Assembly: GCA_902787065.1 (NCBI GenBank)
Contig: CADAFA010000015.1
Location: forward strand, 1-24,158
Origin: an uncultured Elusimicrobium sp.
GTDB taxonomy: Bacteria > Elusimicrobiota > Elusimicrobia > Elusimicrobiales > Elusimicrobiaceae
Direction of reading: 5' to 3'
Length of the DNA stretch: 24,158 bases
In this document: positions 7,471 through 14,207 of the stretch, piece by piece
Layout: each line of letters starts with the position of its first letter
Numbering within the stretch: position 1 is the first letter of the stretch
Position numbers and translations under genes: made by a program
Notes under the pieces: model-generated
What the model was told of the DNA's origin: nothing
Seen by the model: only the letters and a program-made list of their open reading frames with translations
Databases searched by the model: none

Positions 7471-7499
7471 AACCCCGGTATTAAACCGGAGTTTTTTTT
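7471..7499. terminator. Bidirectional intrinsic terminator
   Basis: AACCCCGGT (7471-7479) pairs with ACCGGAGTT (7485-7493) with one mismatch and a five-base loop, followed by eight T residues. A residues on the left provide a T tract on the minus strand, so it serves both convergent genes. Confidence 0.85.
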
Positions 7500-7514
7500 G
7501 AAAGTCTTTGATTT

Positions 7515-8642
7515 TTATTGATAAGTAAAAAGTTTTTCTTGTATTTGATTTTGCATTTCTTTCATCTTTTCTTTCAAAGTAGGTTCCACATATTCAACGG
7601 GTGGTGTATAAAAGCCGTTTTTTATTGCACCCTTTTCAAAAGAATCACAAACTTCTGCGTTTTGCATTATGCGAAGGCAATTGCGAATATCAACTTTGAT
7701 ATTATGTTTTTCCCTGCGCAGATTCTCCCCTGTAACACCATCAAGTATATCTGAAAACATTTCCCATCCGTTTCCGCTTAATAATTCAAACATTTTTCTA
7801 TGCTTTTTGCCCTGATAATATTCTTTTTCTTTTTGATCAGATTCACTATAGGCTATTGAATGATACCAAGAACGCTTTATGTACTGAAGTAGTTGCGGGG
7901 TGTTAGTTTCATCACTCTTTTGTTTCATTTCTTTTAAGATGGTGCGCAATCTATCTTTCCCGCCTCCGAAAATATTTTTATCAAGCTTAATTTCCGGGTC
8001 AACATATTTAGTTACACTCTCAAAACCAAGCATATAAGAAATATATAAAGTGGTATAAATATTTTGACCGGTCATAGAAGAAAACCCATCCCATTTTCTA
8101 TATATTGTTCCGGGTTGCCAAAGATTTGTCAAAATTAACTCAACCCGCTCTTGTAACCAAGTATCTATAAACCGATTATAAAAATTTCTATATAATTTGA
8201 GGTTTAAATCTTTTGGTTCCGCATGATATAAAAACCTATAATAATTACCTAATGCATCATATAGTCCGCCGTCAATTTCAATTATATCAAAACGAAACAT
8301 CTCCTTATTATACCCTTTTTGCCATACATGCCAAAGAAAGCTTTTCCCATTAATACGGTCCATCGTACACACAGGATTTGCCCTAACTTCCTCAAGGATC
8401 AGAGGATTTACTTCTGTGTCGTCTTTTATATCTTCCACTGCTTTATAAGTCAGATCACAATCAGGTATTCCTTGAATATATTCTTTTATCGCATCAAAAT
8501 CTTTTTGTTTCAATAGTTCTAAGATATTCTCTTTAAATTCTGCTTGGGCTTTTATAGAACCTTCTGTACTTGCCATAAGAAAACAAGAACAACTACAAAT
8601 ACTTAATACAGCTAGATACAAACATTTTTTCAGTTTCATCAT
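7515..8642 (-). CDS. Exported protein of unknown function, possible lipoprotein
   Basis: I do not recognise this 375-residue protein. It begins with a basic, hydrophobic signal (MMKLKKCLYLAVLSICSCSC) with several Cys residues; LSICSC could serve as a lipobox, but it is not ideal and ordinary signal peptidase cleavage after residue 25 (LMAS) is also possible. The mature part is mainly helical and rich in Lys, Glu, Tyr and Trp. An early segment, ELLKQKDFDAIKEYI, looks like one helical repeat. There are no transmembrane segments after the signal and no catalytic motif that I can name. AAGGAG lies five bases before the first ATG (8642) and eight before the second, so either may be used. It is a single-gene unit. 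Confidence 0.65.
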   Translation of the reverse strand: MMKLKKCLYLAVLSICSCSCFLMASTEGSIKAQAEFKENILELLKQKDFDAIKEYIQGIPDCDLTYKAVEDIKDDTEVNPLILEEVRANPVCTMDRINGKSFLWHVWQKGYNKEMFRFDIIEIDGGLYDALGNYYRFLYHAEPKDLNLKLYRNFYNRFIDTWLQERVELILTNLWQPGTIYRKWDGFSSMTGQNIYTTLYISYMLGFESVTKYVDPEIKLDKNIFGGGKDRLRTILKEMKQKSDETNTPQLLQYIKRSWYHSIAYSESDQKEKEYYQGKKHRKMFELLSGNGWEMFSDILDGVTGENLRREKHNIKVDIRNCLRIMQNAEVCDSFEKGAIKNGFYTPPVEYVEPTLKEKMKEMQNQIQEKLFTYQ

Positions 8643-8715
8643 TTTTACTCCTTATAATATAACGACCTGTTGTTTAAATTCTACAACTTAAACGTGAATA
8701 AAAACAGGGCCTTTG

Positions 8716-8736
8716 GACCTATGTGGCAAATAGGTC
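8716..8736. promoter_or_regulatory. GACCTA / TAGGTC inverted repeat upstream of the tRNA-Val promoter
   Basis: GACCTA (8716-8721) and TAGGTC (8731-8736) form a dyad with nine bases between. It ends 18 bases before the tRNA-Val -35. The same half-site recurs at 9824-9843, 16767-16816 and 19940-19958, which suggests a protein-binding site. Confidence 0.4.
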
Positions 8737-8754
8737 TTATTATAAGCATAATTT

Positions 8755-8783
8755 TTGCACTTAATTGGAAAATTTGGTATAAT
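8755..8783 (+). promoter_or_regulatory. Promoter of tRNA-Val
   Basis: TTGCAC (8755-8760) and TATAAT (8778-8783) are separated by 17 bases, with TGG before the -10 giving an extended -10. The tRNA starts 53 bases downstream of the -10. Confidence 0.75.
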
Positions 8784-8836
8784 ATATATGTTGCAAGGAA
8801 TTGCGACGAAGAATTTGAAAATTTTTTAAGTTTTGA

Positions 8837-8908
8837 GCCCAGTTGGCGCAGTGGTAGCGCGTTCCCTTGACATGGGAAAGGTCACAGGTTCAAATCCTGT
8901 ACTGGGCA
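8837..8908 (+). tRNA. tRNA-Val (anticodon GAC)
   Basis: The acceptor stem is GCCCAGT/ACTGGGC (8837-8843 with 8901-8907) and the D-stem GCGC/GCGC. The anticodon stem is TTCCC/GGGAA around TTGACAT, the variable loop AGGTC, and the T-stem ACAGG/CCTGT around TTCAAAT. The discriminator is A8908. Anticodon GAC is at 8869-8871. CCA is not encoded. The 3' end is duplicated 182 bases downstream. Confidence 0.96.
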
Positions 8909-9101
8909 ATTTTTATTTACAAAAATTGCACAGTAGCGAGCAAACTGCTTTGCTTGCGGCAGGATTTGAAGCCCGGAGCGTTGTTTTTGTTTGAAGCATG
9001 AAGTGCTGAAAGGCAAAAACCGCGAGGGCCGAGGTGGAGGAAAATTCCGTCAGGAATTTTACCGTAACCCAAATCCGTTTGTACTGGGCAATTTTTATTT
9101 A
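8898..9101. repeat. 22-base direct repeat of the tRNA-Val 3' end enclosing a structured insert
   Basis: A 22-base sequence starting TGTACTGGGCA and ending TTTTTATTTA occurs perfectly at 8898-8919 and 9080-9101. It covers the last 11 bases of tRNA-Val plus 11 bases of flank. The insert between (8920-9079) is more GC-rich than its surroundings. It carries an inverted copy of the T-arm (CAGGATTTGAA, 8960-8970) and a hairpin of AAAATTCC with GGAATTTT. No gene fits in it. It looks like an attachment-site duplication or a small repeat element; no integrase is present. Confidence 0.7.
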
Positions 9102-9121
9102 TAATTCCCTATCTCCAAATT

Positions 9122-9130
9122 TGCTAAAAT
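9122..9130 (+). promoter_or_regulatory. Extended -10 promoter of uppS, leaderless geometry
   Basis: TGCTAAAAT (hexamer TAAAAT, 9125-9130) is followed by six bases and the uppS ATG at 9137. No Shine-Dalgarno sequence is present. Confidence 0.55.
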
Positions 9131-9136
9131 TTATAT

Positions 9137-9814
9137 ATGAACAAACCAAAACATATTGCAATCATAATGGATGGTAACGGCCGCTGGGCAGAAAGCAAAA
9201 AACTTCCCCATAAAGAAGGGCATAAAGAGGGTGCTGCTTCCGTTGAAGCTATTGTACAAACTGCTTTAGAGCAAAATATAAAAGTTCTAAGTCTTTATGC
9301 TTTTTCTACTGAAAATTGGGCACGCCCTAAAACAGAAGTAAACTATTTAATGAACTTGCTTGCCAATACTTTAAACAAATTCACCGAAGATAAATATAAG
9401 GACGTCAAACTAGTTTTCAGCGGTCGCCGTAAAGGTTTGCCTGAAAAAATTTTGAATAAACTTGATGAAGTCATAAAAGCAACAAACGGTAAAAAGGAAC
9501 TTACCTTAAACCTTTGTTTAAATTACGGCGCAAGGCAGGAAATTACTGATGCAGTTAACAAACTATTAACACAAGGTAAAACAAAAATTACCGAAAGTGA
9601 TATAGAAAAGAACTTGTATCAAAATTTACCTTCACCGGACCTTATTATAAGAACTTCAGGTGAAGAACGTCTTTCAAATTTCCTTCTTTGGCAAGCGGCA
9701 TACAGTGAATTTTATTTCACCAAAACACTTTGGCCGGATTTTAAGGGAGAGGACCTTATGAAAGCAATATTGGCTTATTCTAAACGCAACCGCCGTTTCG
9801 GTGCAAGAAAATAG
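9137..9814 (+). CDS. uppS: Undecaprenyl diphosphate synthase (cis-prenyltransferase)
   Basis: This 225-residue cytosolic enzyme condenses isopentenyl diphosphate onto farnesyl diphosphate to make the C55 lipid carrier for peptidoglycan and lipopolysaccharide. All family signatures are present: HIAIIMDGNGRWAE at the N-terminus with catalytic Asp12, LYAFSTENWARP at about 54-65, LNYGARQEI, and near the end DLIIRTSGEERLSNFLLWQ with AYSEFYF. It closes with KRNRRFGARK. Length is close to the usual 230-260. The start must be at 9137, since only five residues precede the conserved HIAIIMDG block. There is no ribosome-binding site and the promoter -10 ends six bases before the ATG, so translation is probably leaderless. 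The common partner cdsA is not adjacent; it stands alone after tRNA-Val. Confidence 0.96.
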   Translation: MNKPKHIAIIMDGNGRWAESKKLPHKEGHKEGAASVEAIVQTALEQNIKVLSLYAFSTENWARPKTEVNYLMNLLANTLNKFTEDKYKDVKLVFSGRRKGLPEKILNKLDEVIKATNGKKELTLNLCLNYGARQEITDAVNKLLTQGKTKITESDIEKNLYQNLPSPDLIIRTSGEERLSNFLLWQAAYSEFYFTKTLWPDFKGEDLMKAILAYSKRNRRFGARK

Positions 9815-9823
9815 TACCCAAAA

Positions 9824-9843
9824 GACCTATATCAAAATAGGTC
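9824..9843. promoter_or_regulatory. GACCTA / TAGGTC inverted repeat upstream of a secreted-protein promoter
   Basis: GACCTA (9824-9829) and TAGGTC (9838-9843) are separated by eight bases. It begins nine bases after the uppS stop and ends nine bases before the next -35. It could fold as RNA but has no T tract, so an operator is more likely than a terminator. Confidence 0.45.
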
Positions 9844-9852
9844 TAAGTTCCC

Positions 9853-9881
9853 TTGCACAATGCCTTAATAACTCATAGAAT
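9853..9881 (+). promoter_or_regulatory. Promoter of the 202-residue secreted protein gene
   Basis: TTGCAC (9853-9858) and TAGAAT (9876-9881) are separated by 17 bases. The predicted leader is about 60 bases and ends in AAAGGAG upstream of the ATG at 9947. Confidence 0.65.
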
Positions 9882-9946
9882 ATTGGTAGATAAGGCAGCA
9901 ACAACGCTAGATTTTTAGATGCCTATATTAAAGGAGAAAAAATAAA

Positions 9947-10555
9947 ATGAAAAAAACAAACTTAATAGCAGCACTTGCAGTAATCGCACTTTCCGCCACT
10001 TCAGTAATGGCGCATCAACTTAGTTATACAACCCCTGAAAAAGAATTACGCCAAGAAGTAAAGACTTTAGCACAATATAAGGTCAATGAAGCCCAACTCA
10101 ATACACAACAACAAAACATTATCAATGCAATCAACGAAGACATTAACAGCACAGTAAAATATCAAAATCTTCTTAGAGATTATAATAATTTCTTGGCTTT
10201 AATGAATGATGAATCCTTATCTAACATGAATGAAAACGCTGCAAAGCAGACTATTTTCATGAAAATTGATGATTTAGCCCAATCAATCTTAAACTTACCG
10301 CAACACGCAAAACCGTACTATATTAAAGTAATCACTGAATCTAAATATAACTTCAAATATACCGGTACAACTGTTACTTTAGAAGATTTGTTTAACATGT
10401 CAAAAGAAGTTGTAACAACACAATATGCTAGGGATAATTCTTCAATCTCAAAAATATTTGAAAAACAAAAAACAATCAAAGAAACAACTACTAATTCTTT
10501 CTGGACTGGTTTCTTTGAAAGTATCATTAGACAAGGCCAACAAATAGATTATTAA
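9947..10555 (+). CDS. Small secreted helical protein of unknown function
   Basis: I do not recognise this 202-residue protein. It has a signal peptide (MKKTNLIAALAVIALSATSVMA, cleavage at about 22) and a mature part that is largely helical and rich in Gln, Asn and Lys. No Cys, transmembrane segment or catalytic motif is visible. AAAGGAG lies ten bases upstream of the ATG. It is a single-gene unit with its own promoter and terminator. The promoter shares layout with that of the secreted gene at 16885 (TAGGTC, nine bases, then a -35 in CCCTTG), so the two are probably co-regulated. Periplasmic or extracellular location is inferred from the signal only. Confidence 0.7.
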   Translation: MKKTNLIAALAVIALSATSVMAHQLSYTTPEKELRQEVKTLAQYKVNEAQLNTQQQNIINAINEDINSTVKYQNLLRDYNNFLALMNDESLSNMNENAAKQTIFMKIDDLAQSILNLPQHAKPYYIKVITESKYNFKYTGTTVTLEDLFNMSKEVVTTQYARDNSSISKIFEKQKTIKETTTNSFWTGFFESIIRQGQQIDY

Positions 10556-10568
10556 TAAAAACCATAAA

Positions 10569-10598
10569 AAACCCCGAGTTAAAAACTCGGGGTTTTTT
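10569..10598. terminator. Bidirectional intrinsic terminator
   Basis: AAACCCCGAGTT (10569-10580) pairs perfectly with AACTCGGGGTTT (10584-10595) around a three-base loop, with a run of T residues on the right and of A residues on the left. It ends both the secreted-protein gene and thrS. Confidence 0.93.
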
Positions 10599-10623
10599 AT
10601 TTGCCAAGAATTTATTTAATTAA

Positions 10624-12372
10624 CTACTTAAATAAGTTTTCTAAGGAGCGTGTATTGGCTTCTTCAGACATTGTTTTAATAAGTTCCTCATTGGAAACAG
10701 TTATATTCTTGCCACTTCTTAAACGAATTGTAACGGTATTTGTTTCCGCCTCTTTTGCGCCGATAATCAAAGTATAAGGCACTTTTTCAAGGTGCGCGGC
10801 ACGAATCTTTGCACCCAATTTCTCAGGGCTTGCATCAAGTTCAACGCGCAGGCCTGCTGCTTTCATTTTGGCTTGTAAAGCTTTGGAAGCATCAAGCTGG
10901 GCATCCGTTAAAGTCAAAATCTTTGCTTGTAAAGGTGCAAGCCAGAGGGGGAATAAACCGCCATAATGTTCAATTAAAATGCCTAAGAATCTTTCAATTG
11001 AACCAAGCATAGCGCGATGCACCATCAAAGGTCTTTCACGTCCTTCTTTGGCGACATAAGTTAAGTCAAAACGCTCGGGTAAATTGAAATCAAACTGAAT
11101 TGTGGAAAGCTGCCATGGGCGGCCTATTGCGTCAATTAATTTAATATCAATTTTCGGGCCGTAAAATGCGGCTTCACCGGCATGTGAAGTATAAGGAATA
11201 TTATTCTTCTTTAAAACGCTTTCAAGAGCTTCTTGGGCTTTATGCCATGCATCAGCAGATCCGGTATAATTCTCCGGATGTTTTTCATCCCAAGTGGAAA
11301 GTTCCACTTTATATTCTTTAAAACCGAAAGTTTTAAAGATATGTAAAGCAAAAGCAAAACAATCTTCAATTTCCGTAGCAATTTGGTCTTGCGTACAGAA
11401 AATGTGAGCATCATCTTGAGTAAACCCTCTAACGCGAAGTAACCCGTGCATTACGCCGGAGCGTTCATAGCGGTAAACTGTACCAAGTTCACTAAGGCGC
11501 AAAGGCAAATCGCGGTAACTTCTGAGTTGGGCATTATAAATTGCAATATGAAAAGGGCAGTTCATAGGTTTAAGCTGATATTTTTGCCCATCTACTTCAA
11601 TGGGGCTAAACATATTTTCGCTGTAAAAATTTGCGTGCCCTGATTTTTCCCATAAGTGTAAGTGGGCAATATGGGGGGTATAAACCATATCATAGCCGCG
11701 GGCTAAATTTTCATTTCTGATCCAATCTTCCAAAATTTTACGAAGCATACCACCGCGCGGCTGCCATAAAACTAACCCGGGGCCAACATCTTCGGTAATA
11801 GTAAAAAGTTTTTGTTCTACGCCGAGTTTACGATGGTCGCGTTTAGCGGCTTCTTCCTGCTGATGGATATAATTTTTAAGTTCTTCTTTATCGTTAAAGC
11901 AAAGACCGTAGATACGTTGCATCTGGGGGCGTTTTTCATCGCCGCGCCAATAAGCACCGGCAATATGTGTAAGTTTAAAACTGTTGACTTGGCCGCTGTG
12001 TTCCACGTGCGGGCCGCGGCATAAATCAGTAAAATTACCGACGGTATAAGTTGTAATTTGCCCGTCTTCAAGTTCTTCAATAAGTTCTGTTTTAAAGATT
12101 TCACCGCGCTTTTTAAAATAGTCAAGCGCTTCTTGTTTGGAAATTGATTTACATACAAAGGGCTGTTTTGCTTTACACAGTTCCTTCATTTTATCTTCAA
12201 GTGTTTTTAAATCTTCGGGTGTAAATTTGTGGGTAGTGTAGAGATCATAATAAAAACCGTTTTCAATTGCTGGGCCAATGCCGAATTTCGTATCAGGGAA
12301 AAGCTCCTGTACGGCGGCTGCTAAAATGTGCGAGGCACTGTGTCTTTTCTTTTCTAAGTCAATATTTTCCAT
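10624..12372 (-). CDS. thrS: Threonyl-tRNA synthetase, short form without TGS domain
   Basis: This 582-residue class II synthetase charges tRNA-Thr. It opens directly with the editing domain: HSASH (residues 11-15) and DLCRGPHV (Cys118, His122) are the editing-site residues. The catalytic core follows, with PRGG, PMNCPFHI (zinc Cys), VYRYERSGVMHGLLRVRGFTQDDAH (motif 2 and zinc His), and MVHRAMLGSIERFLGILIEHYGG (zinc His and motif 3). The anticodon-binding domain forms the last 100 residues. The usual N-terminal TGS domain of about 60 residues is absent, although AAGGAAGG upstream of the ATG supports this start; TGS-less forms are known. It is a single gene with an extended -10 promoter (TGCTAAAAT, 12420-12412). 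I saw no T-box leader. Confidence 0.97.
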   Translation of the reverse strand: MENIDLEKKRHSASHILAAAVQELFPDTKFGIGPAIENGFYYDLYTTHKFTPEDLKTLEDKMKELCKAKQPFVCKSISKQEALDYFKKRGEIFKTELIEELEDGQITTYTVGNFTDLCRGPHVEHSGQVNSFKLTHIAGAYWRGDEKRPQMQRIYGLCFNDKEELKNYIHQQEEAAKRDHRKLGVEQKLFTITEDVGPGLVLWQPRGGMLRKILEDWIRNENLARGYDMVYTPHIAHLHLWEKSGHANFYSENMFSPIEVDGQKYQLKPMNCPFHIAIYNAQLRSYRDLPLRLSELGTVYRYERSGVMHGLLRVRGFTQDDAHIFCTQDQIATEIEDCFAFALHIFKTFGFKEYKVELSTWDEKHPENYTGSADAWHKAQEALESVLKKNNIPYTSHAGEAAFYGPKIDIKLIDAIGRPWQLSTIQFDFNLPERFDLTYVAKEGRERPLMVHRAMLGSIERFLGILIEHYGGLFPLWLAPLQAKILTLTDAQLDASKALQAKMKAAGLRVELDASPEKLGAKIRAAHLEKVPYTLIIGAKEAETNTVTIRLRSGKNITVSNEELIKTMSEEANTRSLENLFK

Positions 12373-12404
12373 ATAATTTCCTTCCTTTAATACTCTTAAA
12401 AAGG

Positions 12405-12420
12405 TATAATTATTTTAGCA
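12405..12420. promoter_or_regulatory. Back-to-back -10 elements of thrS (minus) and the sulfatase-fold gene (plus)
   Basis: TATAAT at 12405-12410 points right; TGCTAAAAT at 12420-12412 points left. The two hexamers are one base apart, so polymerase binding at one should exclude the other. A second possible plus-strand -10, TATACT, lies at 12434-12439. Confidence 0.45.
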
Positions 12421-12443
12421 TTTTTTGAGGGGTTATACTATAT

Positions 12444-14207
12444 ATGAAGGATTTTTTGAAAAAATATTTATTGCCTTTAAAACAGGATATTCCGCTTTTT
12501 TCCGTCTTGGCTATACCTGGGTTAGTTATGTTTTTAATCGGTCTAAACCAATTTAATGCGCTTGGCGCACTTTCCTTAACCTTGGGGATTATAATCAAAT
12601 TTGTTTGCGAATTCTTAACCTTAGCAGTTATTTTTTACTTTTTCCACTTTTTAGGGGTAAAACGGATTTGGGCTTTGGCTCTTGTGATATTTTTGTACTA
12701 TATTAGCCTTTGTGCGGATCTTGCAATTTTAATTTATTTTAAAGAGCGTTTTGTTTCAAAATATTTAATGACACTCGGCGGTGCAAATTATAAATTTATG
12801 ACGGACATTCGTCTGCTTATTATTTTTGCTATTTTATATTCATTACCCTATTTTGCTATTAAAAAATTATGGGTTAAAACAAGTTTCAAACAAAGCACTA
12901 AAAAACTAGCGGTTACGGCGGTGCTTTTGTTATTAATTTCTTGCATAAGCCCGATAAAGCATATCTCCACGGAACAAGCTTTTTACACAAACCTTTTAAT
13001 AGATACACCTGTTATAAACTTAGCCAAAGATATTATTTCCAATAAACCCCAATACCAAATAGTTCAAAAATTACCCACGGAACTTGAAGATATAGCAAAA
13101 GAATATAATTTGTTTACTCCGACAAATTTTAAAAATAAAAATACCTATAAAAAAATTATTTTACTGACTACCGAAGCCCTTTCAAACAAGTTTATATCTT
13201 CTTTTAACCCGAATATTCCGCCAGAGGCGAGTTCAATTTACGACGGTCTTTTGTATTATTACCATTATGCGTCTTTAAAGCCGGTTACACTTTCCACTTT
13301 ATACGGGTTAAGCGTAATATTTTCAGGCCACCCAAACGCAGAACTTTCTTTTAAAAACGGTTATCCTTTGTCTTTTGTGAAACTTTTAAAAGATGACGGT
13401 TTTAAAACAGTTTTTATACGCGGAGCCAATGAAGAATATATGAACGAGCATATAACCTTTAAACAAGCCGGTTTTGATGAAATTTACGGCGCTGCAACTT
13501 TTGAACGGGACCCTAAATATGCAGCATCCGTTGCCTGGTGGGGCTTAACGGACAGGAAACTTTTTGACTTTGTTGTTGAATATCTTAAACATCATAAAAA
13601 TGACGAGAAAATATTTATTGATATTTTAAATGTTGACACACATGTCCCCACAGGCCGCACCGATTATCTGGGGCAGGAATACCCTGAAATTTCCGATATT
13701 AACCCCAAAATTGAAGCCCTTTATAAAAAACCTAATATGCCGCGTGCTTTTGCAAGACATAATGAAGATTTGGGCCGCTTTCTAAAAAACTTGCAAGACG
13801 AAAATTTACTTAACGAAGATACCCTTTTAATTATTACCGCAGATCACCCCTTTTATGCCAATCTTGAGGGAGGGGGAATATACAAAGGAGCGCGCCCTAT
13901 GTTTAATGAAGTACCGATAATTTTTATTTCAAAAAAACCGATTTTGGAAAATATTTCGCCCGACCTTTTTAAATCCCAGCAAGATATTGCACCGACAATT
14001 TTGGGCCTTGCCGGCCTTAACACACCGCGCGGTATGTTCGGGCGCAGTATTTTTGATAATCAGCCACACACGGTTTTTAACATAAAAGACGGTTATGTAA
14101 AAATAAGCAATACAAGCGGCTCAAAAATTGTACCGTTTGGCTCTAAAGATAAGCAAAACAAAGCGCTGCTTGAACTTCTAAACACCGCAGTAACGGAGGA
14201 AAAATGA
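12444..14207 (+). CDS. Membrane-anchored sulfatase-fold enzyme (phosphoethanolamine/phosphoglycerol transferase-like)
   Basis: This 587-residue protein has five N-terminal membrane helices (about 16-37, 41-70, 75-99, 121-140, 155-172) and then a large extracytoplasmic alkaline-phosphatase/sulfatase domain, the layout of LtaS, OpgB and EptA-type enzymes. Metal and catalytic motifs are visible: LLTTEAL (Glu244), KPVTLSTLYGL with a probable nucleophile Thr282, VDTHVPTG, and LIITADHPFYANLEGGG near the C-terminus. Such enzymes move phosphoethanolamine or glycerol-phosphate from phospholipids to lipid A, glycans or periplasmic sugars. The acceptor is not evident; a lipopolysaccharide modification is plausible in a Gram-negative. 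A GAGGGG lies 11 bases upstream of the ATG, a long spacing. The stop overlaps the rimO start (ATGA), so the two are co-transcribed. Confidence 0.82.
   Translation: MKDFLKKYLLPLKQDIPLFSVLAIPGLVMFLIGLNQFNALGALSLTLGIIIKFVCEFLTLAVIFYFFHFLGVKRIWALALVIFLYYISLCADLAILIYFKERFVSKYLMTLGGANYKFMTDIRLLIIFAILYSLPYFAIKKLWVKTSFKQSTKKLAVTAVLLLLISCISPIKHISTEQAFYTNLLIDTPVINLAKDIISNKPQYQIVQKLPTELEDIAKEYNLFTPTNFKNKNTYKKIILLTTEALSNKFISSFNPNIPPEASSIYDGLLYYYHYASLKPVTLSTLYGLSVIFSGHPNAELSFKNGYPLSFVKLLKDDGFKTVFIRGANEEYMNEHITFKQAGFDEIYGAATFERDPKYAASVAWWGLTDRKLFDFVVEYLKHHKNDEKIFIDILNVDTHVPTGRTDYLGQEYPEISDINPKIEALYKKPNMPRAFARHNEDLGRFLKNLQDENLLNEDTLLIITADHPFYANLEGGGIYKGARPMFNEVPIIFISKKPILENISPDLFKSQQDIAPTILGLAGLNTPRGMFGRSIFDNQPHTVFNIKDGYVKISNTSGSKIVPFGSKDKQNKALLELLNTAVTEEK

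Noticed and set aside
8670..8870. 66-residue plus-strand open frame overlapping tRNA-Val
   Set aside because: It runs through a promoter and into a certain tRNA gene.
8837..9101. Genomic island at tRNA-Val
   Set aside because: Only 160 bases lie between the repeats and no integrase is in the window; kept only as a direct-repeat observation.
9821..9845. Terminator after uppS
   Set aside because: The hairpin has only six to seven base pairs and no T tract; an operator is more likely.
11817..12158. 113-residue open frame inside thrS
   Set aside because: It is a shifted-frame shadow of a fully conserved synthetase gene.
12373..12443. T-box riboswitch controlling thrS
   Set aside because: The leader is too short and has no specifier or T-box-like sequence.
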